In this document: positions 1-11,723 of the stretch, in pieces | How positions within the stretch are numbered: position 1 is the stretch's first letter | Layout of the letters: every line of letters begins with the position of its first letter | Assembly: GCA_037447655.1 (NCBI GenBank) | Contig: JBBHKE010000790.1 | Coordinates: forward strand, 1-64,000 | Source: Zygnema cylindricum | Taxonomy: Eukaryota > Streptophyta > Zygnematophyceae > Zygnematales > Zygnemataceae | Length of the DNA: 64,000 nucleotides | Reading direction: 5' to 3' | Program-made: the position numbers and the translations under genes | The notes under the pieces: generated by a model | Told to the model about the DNA's origin: nothing | What the model saw: only the letters and a program-made list of their open reading frames with translations | Databases searched by the model: none

Positions 1-2705
1 GGAGACTGTCAGACCAGTTTTGGTGGCAAGAGCTCTTTTATCTTTTTCTCCAGGGTAAGGAAGTAAAAAATTATCAAAGAGCCACGCTCTGAAAAAAATA
101 ATAAAATAAATTGAGGGAATCAGAAATCATGCAATAACAATAAAATTGACCAATGTTGTCAGTAATGGCACAATAGTAAGGAATAGAAGAAAAATAAAAG
201 GTAAAGACATACCTTCTGTTATTGACTGAAACGCTCTGAAAAAAATAATAAACTAAATTGAGGGAATCAGAAATCATGCAATAACAATAAAATTGACCAA
301 AGTTGTCAGTAATGGCACAATAGTAAGGAATAGAAGAAAAATAAAAGGTAAAGACATACCTTCTGTTATTGACTGAAATCGACCTATGTAATTACAATTT
401 TGAGGAAAAAAGAAAGCGAGAAAAGAGGAGAAGAGAGGTTGAAAAGGAACCGGTACCTCATTTCTGTGACAGCGTGCTTGGGCAAATTGAGGCGTCGCTT
501 TCCAGTCGAGTCCTTCCCGTGGTTTCCTCGACTCAAGAGAATGGAGGTGCAATCCTACATCGGATACACATGCATACGTCAGCAAACAGCAGTGTACATG
601 TATCACATAAAAACGGATCACTAGAACAAAATGTTTAAATAACAAGTATTAAGCTATTTTCCTTTAACCGAACGCCTGCTTAATCATAACAACCTTTTTC
701 GATGAACAGAGTACTAATACAAAGGGTAAATTACAGTAAAAGGCAACCGATGAACTGAAAATCTGTTTATAAAGGTTTAAATTTGTTATGAAAAACAGAA
801 AACGAAAATCAGAATCTTACTCTTCTGAAGCAGTCCAAAAGATGCTTTCGGGGACCACTGAACATTTTTCGAAGATCTGTAATTCGCTGGGAAATTTCCT
901 GTAACCAAGTAAGGAAATAATTTTTGTTCAAAATTAAAAGAAAACAGACAACTTTCTTTTTTACAGCTGTCTGGAACCTTATCTCAGTTCGTCGACTACT
1001 TTCCACCAAATCCGACAGAGAAGAGTAGAAAGCAATTAAAGGAGACGGAAAGGTAAAGAGGGCTAAAAAAAGAAACAAAGAAAGAAATACTTAAAGAAAC
1101 AAAGAAAAAAATGCTTACTTCTTTTGAAAGGGAAGGCCAGGCGAGCACTCCAGCATCGAAGAGCGGCGGAATCGGCGCGACAAAATTGGCAACAGTTTGA
1201 AACTTGGAGCAGATATCCTCCTGATTTCGGTCCAAACTCTTCAGTTTTTCCTGTCACAAGCGTGGGGCCATTCTATTTCAGGTATCCACTCTAACTCGGG
1301 TGTAAAAACGCAAAAACACAATTTCCCTCCTATCCAGTTTTCAAATATCGCCAAAGATAATTAATTTATTCTTAAAATTCTCTCAATCGTTTCAAAATGT
1401 ACATCCTAAATACATCAACAAGTCCAAAACCAATGTGAAAATGAACTAAATCATGCACTTTTGCTGTTTGGTCATATTGTTTTTTTGTCGTTTTCAAACC
1501 TCGTATTGTCGACGAATTTCCGCCAAAGCAATTTCAATTGGTTCTTCGGCATTGTACCCCTCTTCTGTCAAGAGAGTATCCTCGCCAATTTCGGTGTTGT
1601 CACTATTGGTGTCGCCCTCGATTTCCCCAACATCGGGAGCCTTCCTGGAAGGAGGAGTGGAGGGTCCCATATCTCCCGATCCTCCGCCGGAAGGTAAGGG
1701 AAGCATTTGTGATTGGACAAGCTTTAGTTCTAGTTCTAAAATATCACTTTGTGATAATTCTTGGCTTTGGGGTACAAATTGGTTTGCATCGAAATTGGCA
1801 CTATTGGAATTGGAGGGTCTGTTTGGGACAGTTAGAAACAAGGCAGAAAAAAACATTAGTCCGTTGTAATTGTTCGTTTTTTTTTTTTTTTTTTGGGGTA
1901 TTTTGGGAGAATACAGATTGTTTCCAAGTGAAAGCAAATGGAGTTTGTTTTTTTTGTTTTGGGGGGTGAAAGAGAGAAAGTGAAAAGGGATAGTTCCCGC
2001 TTACCTTAGAGAAGAGAGCACATTCAGCTGCCAGTAATTAGATTCGCTTCCAGATCTGTGGTCAAAACTTCTGGAATTGGTGACTTTTTGTTTGTTTTCC
2101 AATGTGTGCATTTCTGAACCCTGTATGGAATTTCGAACCCTATCTTGTAGATTGACAGGAGAACATCTCCTCCTTTTAAAATCGCAGGCTATTTCGAGTG
2201 AATTTACTAAATCCCGTTTTGTTCGGTCATTCTTTTGAGGCTTTTCTGAAATCTGCGAATACTTGTACCCTATTTGTGCTCCGTTGAAGCCCACTTGCAC
2301 CGCATTGGACCCCATTTGGACCCCATTAGAGGCAAAACGTAGCTCCCTTGGCTCGTGATACATATTCGTCCCTGTAGCCGTAGCCAGGAATTCGGTGTTG
2401 AAGTGGATCGTATCTTTTGCGATTTTTTTTGGAATGTCTTTTTGCCACATGTCGATCGCTTTCTGATTCATTTGAAAACCACATTTTGTTTCGGCTTTGT
2501 TTAATGGTCTTTCTATCTCGCCAGAAAAAAAGGGATCTATTTTGGCGGGATCGTTAGAACCGATGGAAAATTGGAATTGGGCGGAGTCCCTGGATTGGAT
2601 AAACATTTCTTTTGGGAAAGGGTTTGGGACACATTTTATGGGACGTGGGGGAGAAGTGGAAGGATTGTCATATGGAATACTGGAGAGTGAGAGAGAGAGA
2701 TCCAT
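1..2705 (-). CDS. BELL-class TALE homeodomain transcription factor gene, six exons, 3' end outside window
   Basis: Nuclear DNA-binding transcription factor of the plant BELL group, which acts as a heterodimer with KNOX TALE proteins. Exons read on the minus strand: 2705-2005, 1818-1500, 1250-1119, 898-821, 554-457 and 88-1. All introns are GT-AG and the phases match across every junction, giving about 472 codons so far. Exons 2 to 4 encode the BELL domain (residues about 330-415): IRRQYEKLKS, then FQTVANF, then [13 protein letters not shown], matching the family pattern of RRYKQY, SSFE and ISRHFRCLRDAI. Exons 5 and 6 encode the homeodomain: LPKHAVTEM joins [14 protein letters not shown], with the PYP three-residue loop extension that defines TALE proteins. 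Recognition helix 3 lies beyond base 1. The N-terminal 340 residues are low in recognisable domains. I chose the ATG at 2705 because it opens the exon after a GC-rich upstream region. A (GA)n run at 2689-2700 encodes the first SLSLS residues. The paralogue name cannot be fixed from this part. Confidence 0.85.
84..377. repeat. 147-bp tandem duplication inside BELL intron 5, duplicating its 3' splice site
   Basis: Bases 84-230 and 231-377 are two head-to-tail copies of the same 147 bp, with only a few differences. In gene orientation each copy holds most of the intron, the pyrimidine tract, the CAG acceptor and the first five bases of exon 6 (AGCGT). The gene therefore has the normal acceptor before base 88 and an identical one before base 235. 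Each copy also has a GTATGT donor-like site. The homeodomain is only continuous if the acceptor at 88/89 is used. Confidence 0.9.
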
Positions 2706-3250
2706 AATGGGTCTGCTTTTAACCTTCTATGACGACTTCCGAAACATGAAATCGTTTATCATATATTCTTTTTGCATTAAATATAATGCTGAAAAGACGA
2801 AACAAAGAAAACACCGGAATGGCAAAATGTTTGATTGTAAGAGACTCTTGTGGTTGGCTGATTATACCGACGGCGCACCACACTAAGCGGGTCACGATTT
2901 AAAGGACCGCTGGACGCAGATGCCGATGCCGAAATTCGCGAAAAGCAGCTTGTCCCATTTTGGCGCGCAGTGCGGTTATTTGTACCTAGCGGCGGTTGAG
3001 GGCACGGCGAGCCCCGGCGGTCACGCAGTTCGGCTGTCGTGCTGACGCCGACGCGTCACCGTACGAATGGATGCGTCGGCGTGAAAAGTCGCGGGAGAGT
3101 GGTCTGCCAAATGGCGACAGAGGAGGAGTCAGTCGTACGGAGAATCACTATGGACCCTGTGACGTAACGTGGCGTTAGACCTTAGTAGGGCGGTCCCAGA
3201 CCGCCAATTCTTGTGGGATCTCCTAATAGCCGGTCAGCTCCTGTCGACAG
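2706..3250 (-). promoter_or_regulatory. GC-rich upstream region of the BELL gene
   Basis: This block lies directly upstream of the BELL start codon. It is much richer in G+C and CpG than the AT-rich surroundings, especially 2880-3250. It probably holds the promoter and 5' UTR. I see no clear TATA box at a convincing distance, so this is inferred from position and composition only. Confidence 0.4.
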
Positions 3251-3971
3251 TTTTGAGGCAGCCAGCCTGTATGACGTGCGCGGTATGAGTGTGCGAAAGA
3301 AATTTCGTTGTTGTATGAACGTTTTGTCTTTTATCCTCTGGGATCGTAACCTGGCCAAAATCAGTTGCTATCTTACAGCCTGGAATCTTTCAAAGGAAAG
3401 GAGCTTCGTGTTCCGACATGAAAGTTAGCGACCATCCGAAGAATAGAACTATAGAAAGTGATGCGTGATGTGAAATGGACAACGATGTACCGCATAACGA
3501 TGACAAGTTCTTGGTGATATCTTGAAAATATTATTTGATCCGACGTCATTGTTGTGGAATTACAAATATCGATGCGCAAACGACACCTTTTTTGGTGGGG
3601 GAATTCCGATTGCGTCGATTAAGAGTGACCCCACTTTCAGCGTTGCGCCACTTAATAAAAATGGACAAGTAGACATTAACCATTCTTTGTGGTTTTGTCG
3701 TATACTCGTACTTCTATTCTTAACTTCCCAAAAAAAAAAAATCATTGAATTAGGGTGTGTGCCAGAGGTAGCAAAAGTCAAAAATTTACATAACCGAAAC
3801 CGACTGTTTTTGTTTTCAAAATCTGAGTAACCGACGCCCGACCTGGTTATGTCACGCTCCAAAATTGTTAACCCTTAACCGATCGGCGTTTACGAAAACA
3901 AAAGTTAACCGGAACTCGATTTCTCGCGACTAACCGTGCCCGCCCGTAACCGAAAAAGTACAAAATTAATT
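3251..3971. other. Intergenic, no gene recognised
   Basis: AT-rich sequence with short, unconvincing open frames. A run rich in TAACCG and CCGAC words near 3790-3960 is loosely echoed at 9640-9760, so it may be old repeat debris. No coding or RNA feature can be supported. Confidence 0.4.
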
Positions 3972-4171
3972 AATGTACGACGTATGAATAAGCCAATAAT
4001 TACGATTTGTCGGGTTCCTTAAGATTTGCGAAATGAATAGTGTTACTAACGTGTTAGATTTGCGACGCTTTGTCGTAATCCCTAAGATCTGCGAAATGAA
4101 TAGTGTACTACCGTGTCAGATTTGCGACGCTAATCATGATGTCACGTACTTCCACGATACCAAAGAGTACA
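3972..4171 (+). repeat. Dispersed repeat, copy 1 (acts as empty site for the insertion at 7.4-9.5 kb)
   Basis: Two parts recur downstream. Bases 3972-4046 match 7287-7361, and about 4110-4171 match 9501-9562. Here the two parts lie close together. In the second copy they are separated by the CACCG-terminal elements at 7363-9500. A second TTTGCGACGC word sits between them here, so this copy also has a small local duplication. Confidence 0.65.
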
Positions 4172-4489
4172 TGACGACCAAAAAGCATTATGACGTTTTC
4201 ACTACGCGGTTTGTACAAACGCATTCTGTCAAAACGTACAGTTTCGCGTCATTATGACGTTTTCACTACGCGGTTTGTGAAAATTGAAAACGCAATTACA
4301 TCATAACGGCATGTATTAAATCATTTTTTGTACTTTTTTTGTTAATACGGTACAATTTTGTACGTAAGCCACACTATTTAAAACGACACTATACTAGAGT
4401 TGTTAACATTGATTGAAAGAGTACCTTGAATAATGTAAAGAAAACTTTAGAGTTATTTACTCTTTTTAAGGTTTTTGGGTCAAAATTCG

Positions 4490-4536
4490 TGGTGACGGAA
4501 TTAGCGTTAATGACGCTAATTACGATTCGCGGTGTA
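4490..4536. repeat. Terminus of a CACCG/TA-type DNA element
   Basis: The stretch ends in GATTCGCGGTG followed by TA. This is the same terminal inverted repeat seen at 8945, 9500 and 11922. The word GCTAATTACG is also shared. The matching left end was not found, so this may be a truncated copy. Confidence 0.5.
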
Positions 4537-5374
4537 GTGTTAATGGCAAATTATAATTAATAATATTATTTGATGCAAAGAGTTGTTAACTATATTTTGT
4601 GGTTTTTGGCTATAAGTAGTAGCAACTTATTAATACTAATAACAATGAGTGGTGTAGTGGTACATCTCCTTTTGCAAAAAAACAGCTCGTGTACCTATTC
4701 TTTTTACTATTTATTATGTCTTTTTGCAATATCCCTTTACCATTATTTTTTCTCCTCGAGAGTCACCTCCTTCAATAGATTTGTTCATAATTTTGCTTGT
4801 AACTCTTAGATTAATGCTTAAACCCTTATATTAATGTTTATTCTCTCGCAAATCTAATTTTTTCGCTACAATTTTTTGACGGTTTTTCTTTCGACTACGA
4901 TATTATGTTATGAATTATGCAAAAAATGTAAAGTTTGAATTATGTATGTAAATCAATTGACAAAAAACACATTGTGATGAGCAAAAAAAAAAAAAAATAT
5001 TTTTTAGTATCAAATATAGAAATAAACAAATAACAACCTCGTTCTATTTTCGACTATATAATACAAATTCTCAACCTCAAACTTAAAACTATACAGAATC
5101 TATAAATCTAAATTTGGTATACATACAACGCTTTGGAAATTTGATAAAAAATAAGCATTCTGGTTTTAAAAAAAAAGCAAAATAACACTAGGACAATTGT
5201 GAAATACAACAAAGATTTCAAAGAAAAAAAAAACAATATAACTAATACTAAAAAAATAACAATAATTAGAAAACAAAACAAAAAAAAACTATGCATTTCA
5301 AAGATCTCGGTTAGATCTAACACACAAAAGATCACTAACAATTGAAGCCGCCAGTGAGCTCCTCTTCTTTGTTA

Positions 5375-6916
5375 TCGTGTTCCAGGCATCCGAAAATTGC
5401 ATTCGGACATGGAGCTAGAAGCCGTAATAGCTAGAATAGATCTAGCAACACCGGCTAGAATAGGAAATCCTCCATCTTTCGCACGTACATCTGATTTTTT
5501 TTTCCACCATTCAAGTATGTTAAAGTTCAATCTTTCGTCGTTGGTTAATTTTAAATCAAACTAACGTTTCATTTCGTCGTTAACGAGCATTTTCTTGTCG
5601 GTGGTAATAAGAACCTTTTTTTTGTCATCGCTCTCACCAAAAAAATTGTGGAAATCGTCTTTACTTTGCGATGTTTTTCATTTTTTTGTGATACGTTGGG
5701 GACTACCAAAATCAACGTCATCACTGAGGTCGTTTGCAAGTTCTCAAAGTTTTACCTTTAAGCTTTCAATTTCGGTTTACAATACCCCAATAATTTCAAG
5801 CTTTTGATTTTGTCGGGGATCTAAGAGAGCCGCGACAATATGATACTCATGAAGGCCCCACTTTAGTAGTGCAAATTTCCCAAAAAGTTGTTTTAATTTT
5901 TGCAAGTTTGTGTAATCGGCGGGGCATTTCTTTTCACCATCATTGTAAGATGCTTTTCTTATCTTACAATGGTTATGGGGAGACGATAGTTCAAACAAAA
6001 TCAAATGTAAAGTTGGTTATTTGATTTTTTCCAACTTTAGGGTCGCTTCTTGAAACCTTTCTAAAAATCGTATAAGTTCGATAAGAAGGGTCTTATCGAT
6101 ACAAGCAAAAAATATCAATTAATTTTTTGCTTGAGCGATTGGTCCTATCTCATTGAAAGCATTGTAAATACTCTTAAGCATTCGGAGCAAAGAATTCCAC
6201 CGCGTTGCGTTTTCTTGTTTTAAAGTGTTTTTCAAAAGATTTTGTAAATTATTATGTTTGGAAAACGTGACCAATGATTTAAACGCGTCAATTATATCAA
6301 AAAAATCAAGAACTTCCACATTCCATTTGTCTTTTTTGGAAGTTCTGCTCTTATTTAAGATCGTTGTCACAATTGTAGCAATTTTATGGTCCACCCAAGG
6401 TATCCAAGTAAACATACTCAGTAGACCTTCAGTCACAAACATGTTAGAGCCACTATCAGTCACAACAACGTAGAGATCAAAATTGGACAATTCAAAATTG
6501 GATAAACAATTTTTGAAAGCTGTTAAAACATTTTCCGCGGTGTGTTTTTGTTGCGGAAAATGATCGACTTGAAGCGTTCGTGCATGAAGTTTAAATTCTT
6601 TGTCAATAAAATGAGCGGTTACTAACAAGAATGAGGTTATTTTTATTGTCTTGGCCTAGAGATCGGTTGTGAATGCGACAAAAATATTGTTATCAATTTT
6701 TTTCGCCTCCGTTTTTTAAAGAAACTTACGAAGAAGTCCTCTTGAATTATCCACGTCGGCCAAATCTAAACATGTGTGAGTGTTGATTGTTGAAGTACCG
6801 ATTGCTGACTTGTATTGATAAACTATGAAACATGTATTACAAGCCACAAAACTTGCCCCTTTTACCATGTATTTGTTTGATGTTTTAACTTCATAGACAT
6901 ATTTTTTTTCCAACAA
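5375..6916 (-). pseudogene. hAT-superfamily transposase, decayed
   Basis: DNA-cutting transposase of a hAT element, now split by stops and frameshifts. In order on the minus strand: a BED-type zinc-finger-like segment at about 6850-6740 (CNTC, then HTC); the central RNase-H-like core at 6628-6119, with TDSGSNM, the WVDHKIATIV stretch and the family motif ATRWNSLLRML; a segment at 6004-5777 with HIVAALLDPRQ; and the C-terminal hATC dimerisation domain at about 5510-5375, with LEWWKKKS and GFPILAGVARSILAI followed by SSSMSECNF. The order and motifs are diagnostic of hAT. The expected final hATC residues diverge before a stop. No 8-bp target duplication or terminal repeats could be assigned with confidence. 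Confidence 0.8.
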
Positions 6917-7362
6917 TTTGAAGTGGCCCTGCTTTTTTTCACTAGGTAATACATAGCAATTTCACTATTTTTTGATGTTTGAAGTTCGTTTTGGATTGTA
7001 GTTCTAAGGGAAGTGATGATGTTTTTCTCTATTTTAGTGTATGACTAAGTTTTGTTTGAATTGTGGTCGAGTTTCTCTAACTTAAATAGCAATTTAATTT
7101 ATCGATTTATTGTTTGACACATGTGAGTAAGCCAATAATTAGGATTAGTCGTGAGAAATTGACGTAATAGTTTGACTTTCAATGATTTATTAACCAATTA
7201 TTACTACATGTCGCATGACATTGACATAATTATATGATAAATTTGTGGAAACATGGTATAAAATGCATAATTAGTACTTTGCAATAATGTACGACGTATG
7301 AATAAGCCAATCATTACGATTTGCCACGTTCCCTAAGATTTGCGAAATGAATAGTGTTACCA

Positions 7363-8945
7363 CACCGTGAATCGTAATTAGAGTAAATAACGCTAATTCG
7401 GTCGCCCTAAATTTTGACTCTATCACCTTAAATAGAGTAAATGATTTTAAATTTGTCGTTATGCTATTTAAGGTAAGGTTTAATTTGTTGTTTTCAAAGT
7501 TTTGTCCTCAGTAGATAGAGATGTGAGGGGAGATTTAACACTTAGAATATTTTTGGATAAATTAGATGAAATACTTACCTAAAATAGTGTGACAGTGAAG
7601 TATTACTCTAGAGTATTTTGTACGGTCATATAAGCCACGCATCGGCATTTCAAATAACGCAGAAAGTATGGAATGGACCTGGACACATGTCGCCTATCGA
7701 ACGGATGACTTCGGTAGATCGAGCGGACGGGAAATGAACCGGACATCCAAGAACACAATTGTGAAGGGCATATACCTAACGTTGAATTTTATCAGGTTAA
7801 CGATTGAGACTCGAGTGGGGACCACAGGTGACGAGATGCCCCGTAAGCACCCCAGATATCCGTACGAAATCACCAGAACAGGTTGGACATACTAGATGGC
7901 TACTCACTAAGCAAACAACATTTTGAGTACGGCGTAAGATTGTAAATACCTGAAGAAATGGTTTTTTGTTGCTTAGTGCTTTATCAAATAGTGTTTCACT
8001 ATTTAGTTTTTAGGGTAGTTGCAATTAGGTTTTTGGAAGTATATGAGTACCTTGTCGTACTACAGTACAGTACTACTATTCAGGGTACTATCATCTGATT
8101 GGCTAATAAGCAGTAGGAGCTCACTCAGTGTATAAAGTTTAGGACTTAGAATTTTTTTTGTATCCAGTTTTGGGAATATGGGAAATTGAAAGGTAGTTTT
8201 TGGGAAACTTGCAGCTCTTATATCTTATGGTTTATTAGGTCACTTATGTTGTAATTTTGGGAATTAACAATGTGTGTGCTAGTCTGTGTGTGTGCAAATT
8301 CTTGGGGTAATTGGCTTTGTGAGTTAGGTTTTACAGTATGTCAAAGGTTGCTGTTTGTGAGGAATTCTTGTAAAGCTTCTGCTTAAGTATGTCTACTTCT
8401 ACTACTACTGCTGCAGCTCCACCTGCACCAGTTGTCATAGAACAACATAATTAGAGTAAAAAAATCTAATATAGGTTTGTTTTAAATAGTGTGGAGTACG
8501 AACGACGTCCAACCGTGCAAAATTGTACTTTTATAAGTAAAAAGGTACAAACAATGATTTAATAGAATCGCGCTCGCACGTGAAATTACACTAAACAAAA
8601 AATCAATCACATCGAAAAAAAGTCTTTCGCATAACTCTCGTTCGTCGACAGCATCGTCGTCAGTGTGAACATTAAGTGACATTCAGCGCGACAAATATTA
8701 CTAACTTTATAATGACATCAAAACTATACGGACTGGCAGATTTTGTATGTCTGCGTAATTTAGTGTTTATAATTTTAGCGAGGATAATTAATGCCGACAT
8801 AACCCAATATAGATTACTTAAATAAATTAGAGTAAGCTTCTTTTGTGAAAAAGTTTTATCACAAAAATTAGCGTTCATAACTCTAATTGTTTTTTTTTGT
8901 TTTTTAACTCTATTTTTTTCTTTACTCTAAGTACGATTCGCGGTG
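7363..8945. mobile_element. CACCG-terminal, TA-flanked non-autonomous DNA element (M2) with a solo LTR inside
   Basis: Starts CACCGTGAATCGTAATTAG and ends TACGATTCGCGGTG, imperfect inverted repeats, with TA on the right side (the left flank reads CA). Without the solo LTR and its duplicated TAATT it is about 616 bp. The words AGAGTAAATAACGCTAATTCGG are shared with M3. No transposase is encoded. The short termini and TA target suggest a Tc1/mariner-type or similar MITE; this is inference. Confidence 0.55.
7486..8447 (+). repeat. Solo LTR, family E, with perfect 5-bp target duplication
   Basis: Begins TGTTGTTTTC and ends AGAACAACA. It is flanked on both sides by TAATT (7481-7485 and 8448-8452). 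Near its 3' end it carries the start codon at 8391 and the N-terminal gag codons MSTSTTTAAAPPAPVV shared by all B and E LTRs. It arose by LTR-LTR recombination after insertion into M2. Confidence 0.9.
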
Positions 8946-8952
8946 TACAGTA

Positions 8953-9500
8953 CACCGCCAAGCGCTATTAGAGTAAATAACGCTAATTCGGTGCCTTTTT
9001 TCAAAAAAAAAACCTGAAATACAATCCTTAATTCTATTTTTTCCATTGTTCTAATTAGGGTTTTTTTTCAACTAGTGTTAATAATGGAAGTACACTGCGA
9101 TGGTAATAATGTGGCGTACGGACAGTGTATCTCCGTACGAAATGGTACTTTTTGAATTACAAAGGCATAAAAAGACACTTAACATTATTGCGTACACATG
9201 TGAATGTGCACTGGAAGAAAGAGACGCAAAGTCGTCGACAAAAATCACGTTCTCATATATTTGTCCATCGACCGTGTGAACAACGCGACGGCGTATGAAT
9301 TCTCAGATTTTGTACGGGTACATATATTACTGTAGACATTGAAAGGGCGGGTATTTATTATTCAGGACAACCCAGTTTACAGTTAGGGATTAATTACTAT
9401 ATATATATATATTTAAAAAAAAAAAATCCCCGATTAGTGTTAATAACACTATTTTTTTATTACGCTATATATTCCTTTACTCCAATAGCGATTGACGGTG
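8953..9500. mobile_element. CACCG-terminal, TA-flanked DNA element (M3)
   Basis: Begins CACCGCCAAGCGCTATTAG and ends AGCGATTGACGGTG, with TA on both sides, about 548 bp. It sits five bases from the end of M2. It contains a short (AT)n run near 9400 and no plausible transposase gene. Confidence 0.55.
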
Positions 9501-9562
9501 TACCATGTCAGATTTGCGACGCTAATCATGATGTCACGTACTTCCACGATACCAAAGAGTAC
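9501..9562 (+). repeat. Dispersed repeat, copy 2, right part
   Basis: Nearly identical to about 4110-4171 in the same orientation. Together with 7287-7361 it brackets the M2/M3 insertions. Confidence 0.65.
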
Positions 9563-10439
9563 AAAGTACAAGAATGTTGGATTATAGGGACAATACAAAA
9601 TTTTCATTTTTTTTGGTTTTTTGGTTGACACCGACTTTTTTTTTTTTTTGGTGAATCAACCGACCGTAACCGCCCGACCCCCAAAATTTGACAACTGAAT
9701 CAGTTCCGGATCCGGCCCGAGCGGTCGGTTAACGCTTGGTCACAGTTTTGGTTGACCCTTTACGACCTCTGGTGTGTGCCCATGTAACGGAAACTTTAGA
9801 ATGTTAGGGCACTTTCCCATGTAACCGAAACTTTGTCTTGAAACTTTTATTTTAGCAAAGATTCTCCGTACTACTTTCAAAGCATTCCGATGTAACGCAT
9901 TAAACTTGTTACTTTTAAAGTGACGGATGTAGACGTGGGTGTAATTTGTGACGGTTGTAGACGACTACTAAACTCGCGACAAATGATGAGGTTTACAAGA
10001 TAGCGACGGTTGTAGGAGTCTAGCTACTTGTGATATTGTAGATGTTTCAGGTTTGTGACATTTGGACGTCACGGTCGATAATGACAGCGCTGACATCACA
10101 AATTCTAAAACTTTCTGCCATAGTTTCCCGATTGTGATTTTTGTCCTTTCTCATTCTACTTGCCATCAAAATACGCCCAAAGATAGTAAAAAGAAATCGT
10201 TTTTAGAAATCTTTCATTTGATATCATTATTGACGTTTTTGATTGCAAGAATAGTGATAAAGTGTGCACCTACATATCTTAAAATTTAATACGTATGTAC
10301 AAACCTTAAGTTTCTTCCATCCATAAAAATAATACATTCAAATTTTACGCTTGAAGAATCTTGGACGATTCTCAACGTTTGAATACTTTTTTACGTGGTA
10401 CCAACCAGAATAAATCACGTATGCGAGTGGGACTTTGTG
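9563..10439. other. Intergenic, no gene recognised
   Basis: AT-rich. The word CCCATGTAACGGAAACTTT occurs twice in near-identical form around 9779 and 9814. No coding or RNA feature can be supported. Confidence 0.35.
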
Positions 10440-10444
10440 GGGAC

Positions 10445-11132
10445 TATTGAAAAGTAAGCTTTAGTAAGTCTTAGAAATTTGAGTCTAGCACTTAGAATAA
10501 TTTTGAAATACCAACTGTTCAATATCGACCAAATTTAGTGTAGATTTTTTGTAGTATCTACATGAATATTTATCTTTAAGTAAATTAGTGTGTAGGGCCG
10601 CCAATGAATGTGGACCTGATAAGAATCACCCGGATTTCTAGGGTATAGATATTGTCAGTAGACAATTCTGGTCCAAACACTTAGATTTTTGTCAGTAGGT
10701 TGTCTCGTGAACCTTGTACATACGTTTTTGATGTTTTTTAGATCTTTTGAGTATTTAGTTCAATTACGATTGATCAATTCGATACAGAATGTACATTCTA
10801 CACAAGAGTTATAGAAATGAGAGCACTGAGTGCAGTTTAAGGTGTTTTGTGCTCTATTGTCTTTGATTTGCTTGTAGTACATGTTTGTATAGCTGAAAGA
10901 CCTCTTTCATTTGGAGTTACATATTTTACACTATAGATCTAGTCTACTAGGCATTTCTCTTTGGGTTTGCTTCTGCTAAGATGTCGGATAATGGCTCAGC
11001 TCTTGCGGCAAGTGCTCTTTTTAGCCCTAGTGCTGCACCTGCTCCTCCAGGGACGAATATCCCAGCTAGTGCAAGTGTGACTCTTAGTGGGAGTAGATCA
11101 CAACCGAGTCTAAATGCCCATGACCTTCAACA
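10445..11132 (+). repeat. 5' LTR of A1 (family A, 688 bp)
   Basis: Starts TATTGAAAAG and ends CTTCAACA. The end is fixed by the point where the 3' LTR copy stops matching, and by the target duplication. It includes the gag start codon at 10981 and about 50 gag codons. Confidence 0.9.
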
Positions 11133-11147
11133 AGTAATGGGCCTACC
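11133..11147 (+). promoter_or_regulatory. Primer-binding site of A1, in frame within gag
   Basis: AGTAATGGGCCTACC directly follows the LTR. It matches GGTTATGGGCCCACC, the complement of the plant initiator-Met tRNA anticodon arm, at 12 of 15 positions. It encodes part of gag (VMGLP). Confidence 0.7.
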
Positions 11148-11723
11148 GCCCAAATTGCCTATTTTTGACGGAACTGACTACTTATACTGGGAAGATATGT
11201 TGAGCTCATTTTTCGAGGAGATGGACTTGTCACCCATTGTAGAAGGAACAACGGATGTTACCGCGCAGGATTGGAGAAAGAAGAATCTCCACTGCCTCAA
11301 TGTCTTGAAGCTGTCAATGACAAAAGACTTGGTAATGTCGTATCTTGAGATGAAGAAAGCCTCTGAAGTTTGGTTTAGTGTACATGCTATGTATGTTTAG
11401 CTAGATGTTACCGTCCAGACAATTATAGCCACTCAGATTTTTGAATTTAAGTATTATGGAGGTAGTATGTCAGATCATTACCATGCTATGACAAGGTTGT
11501 TCCTTCAGAGTACTAGTTCAGGTGGGGATTTTTCACCACCTCAGCAGGCTTTGTTGTTGATGAGAACTCTGCCCCATGAATATAAGGGAGCCATAGATAG
11601 GCTTAGGGGTCTTCCACAACGTCGGTGGATAATTGCGTTAGCAATTCAGTTTATTTTAAGCGAAGAAGCTAACTAGATTTCACAAAGAGGTAGTAGTAAG
11701 TCCGTGCACGCACTAGCTAACTA

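Noticed and set aside
355-378. 24-nt in-frame microexon (SISVNNRR) between exons 5 and 6 of BELL
   Set aside because: It would insert eight residues into the homeodomain between EM and RAWLF, where the family has none. Intronic sequence is the simpler reading.
899-1118. Extra BELL exon encoding [14 protein letters not shown]
   Set aside because: It is open in one frame, but the acceptor phases do not fit, and joining 1119 directly to 898 gives the expected BELL-domain text [17 protein letters not shown].
1494-1937. Stand-alone 147-codon gene starting at 1937
   Set aside because: Only 1818-1500 is exon 2 of the BELL gene. The upstream part contains a poly-Lys run and lies in the intron before the CAG acceptor at 1819.
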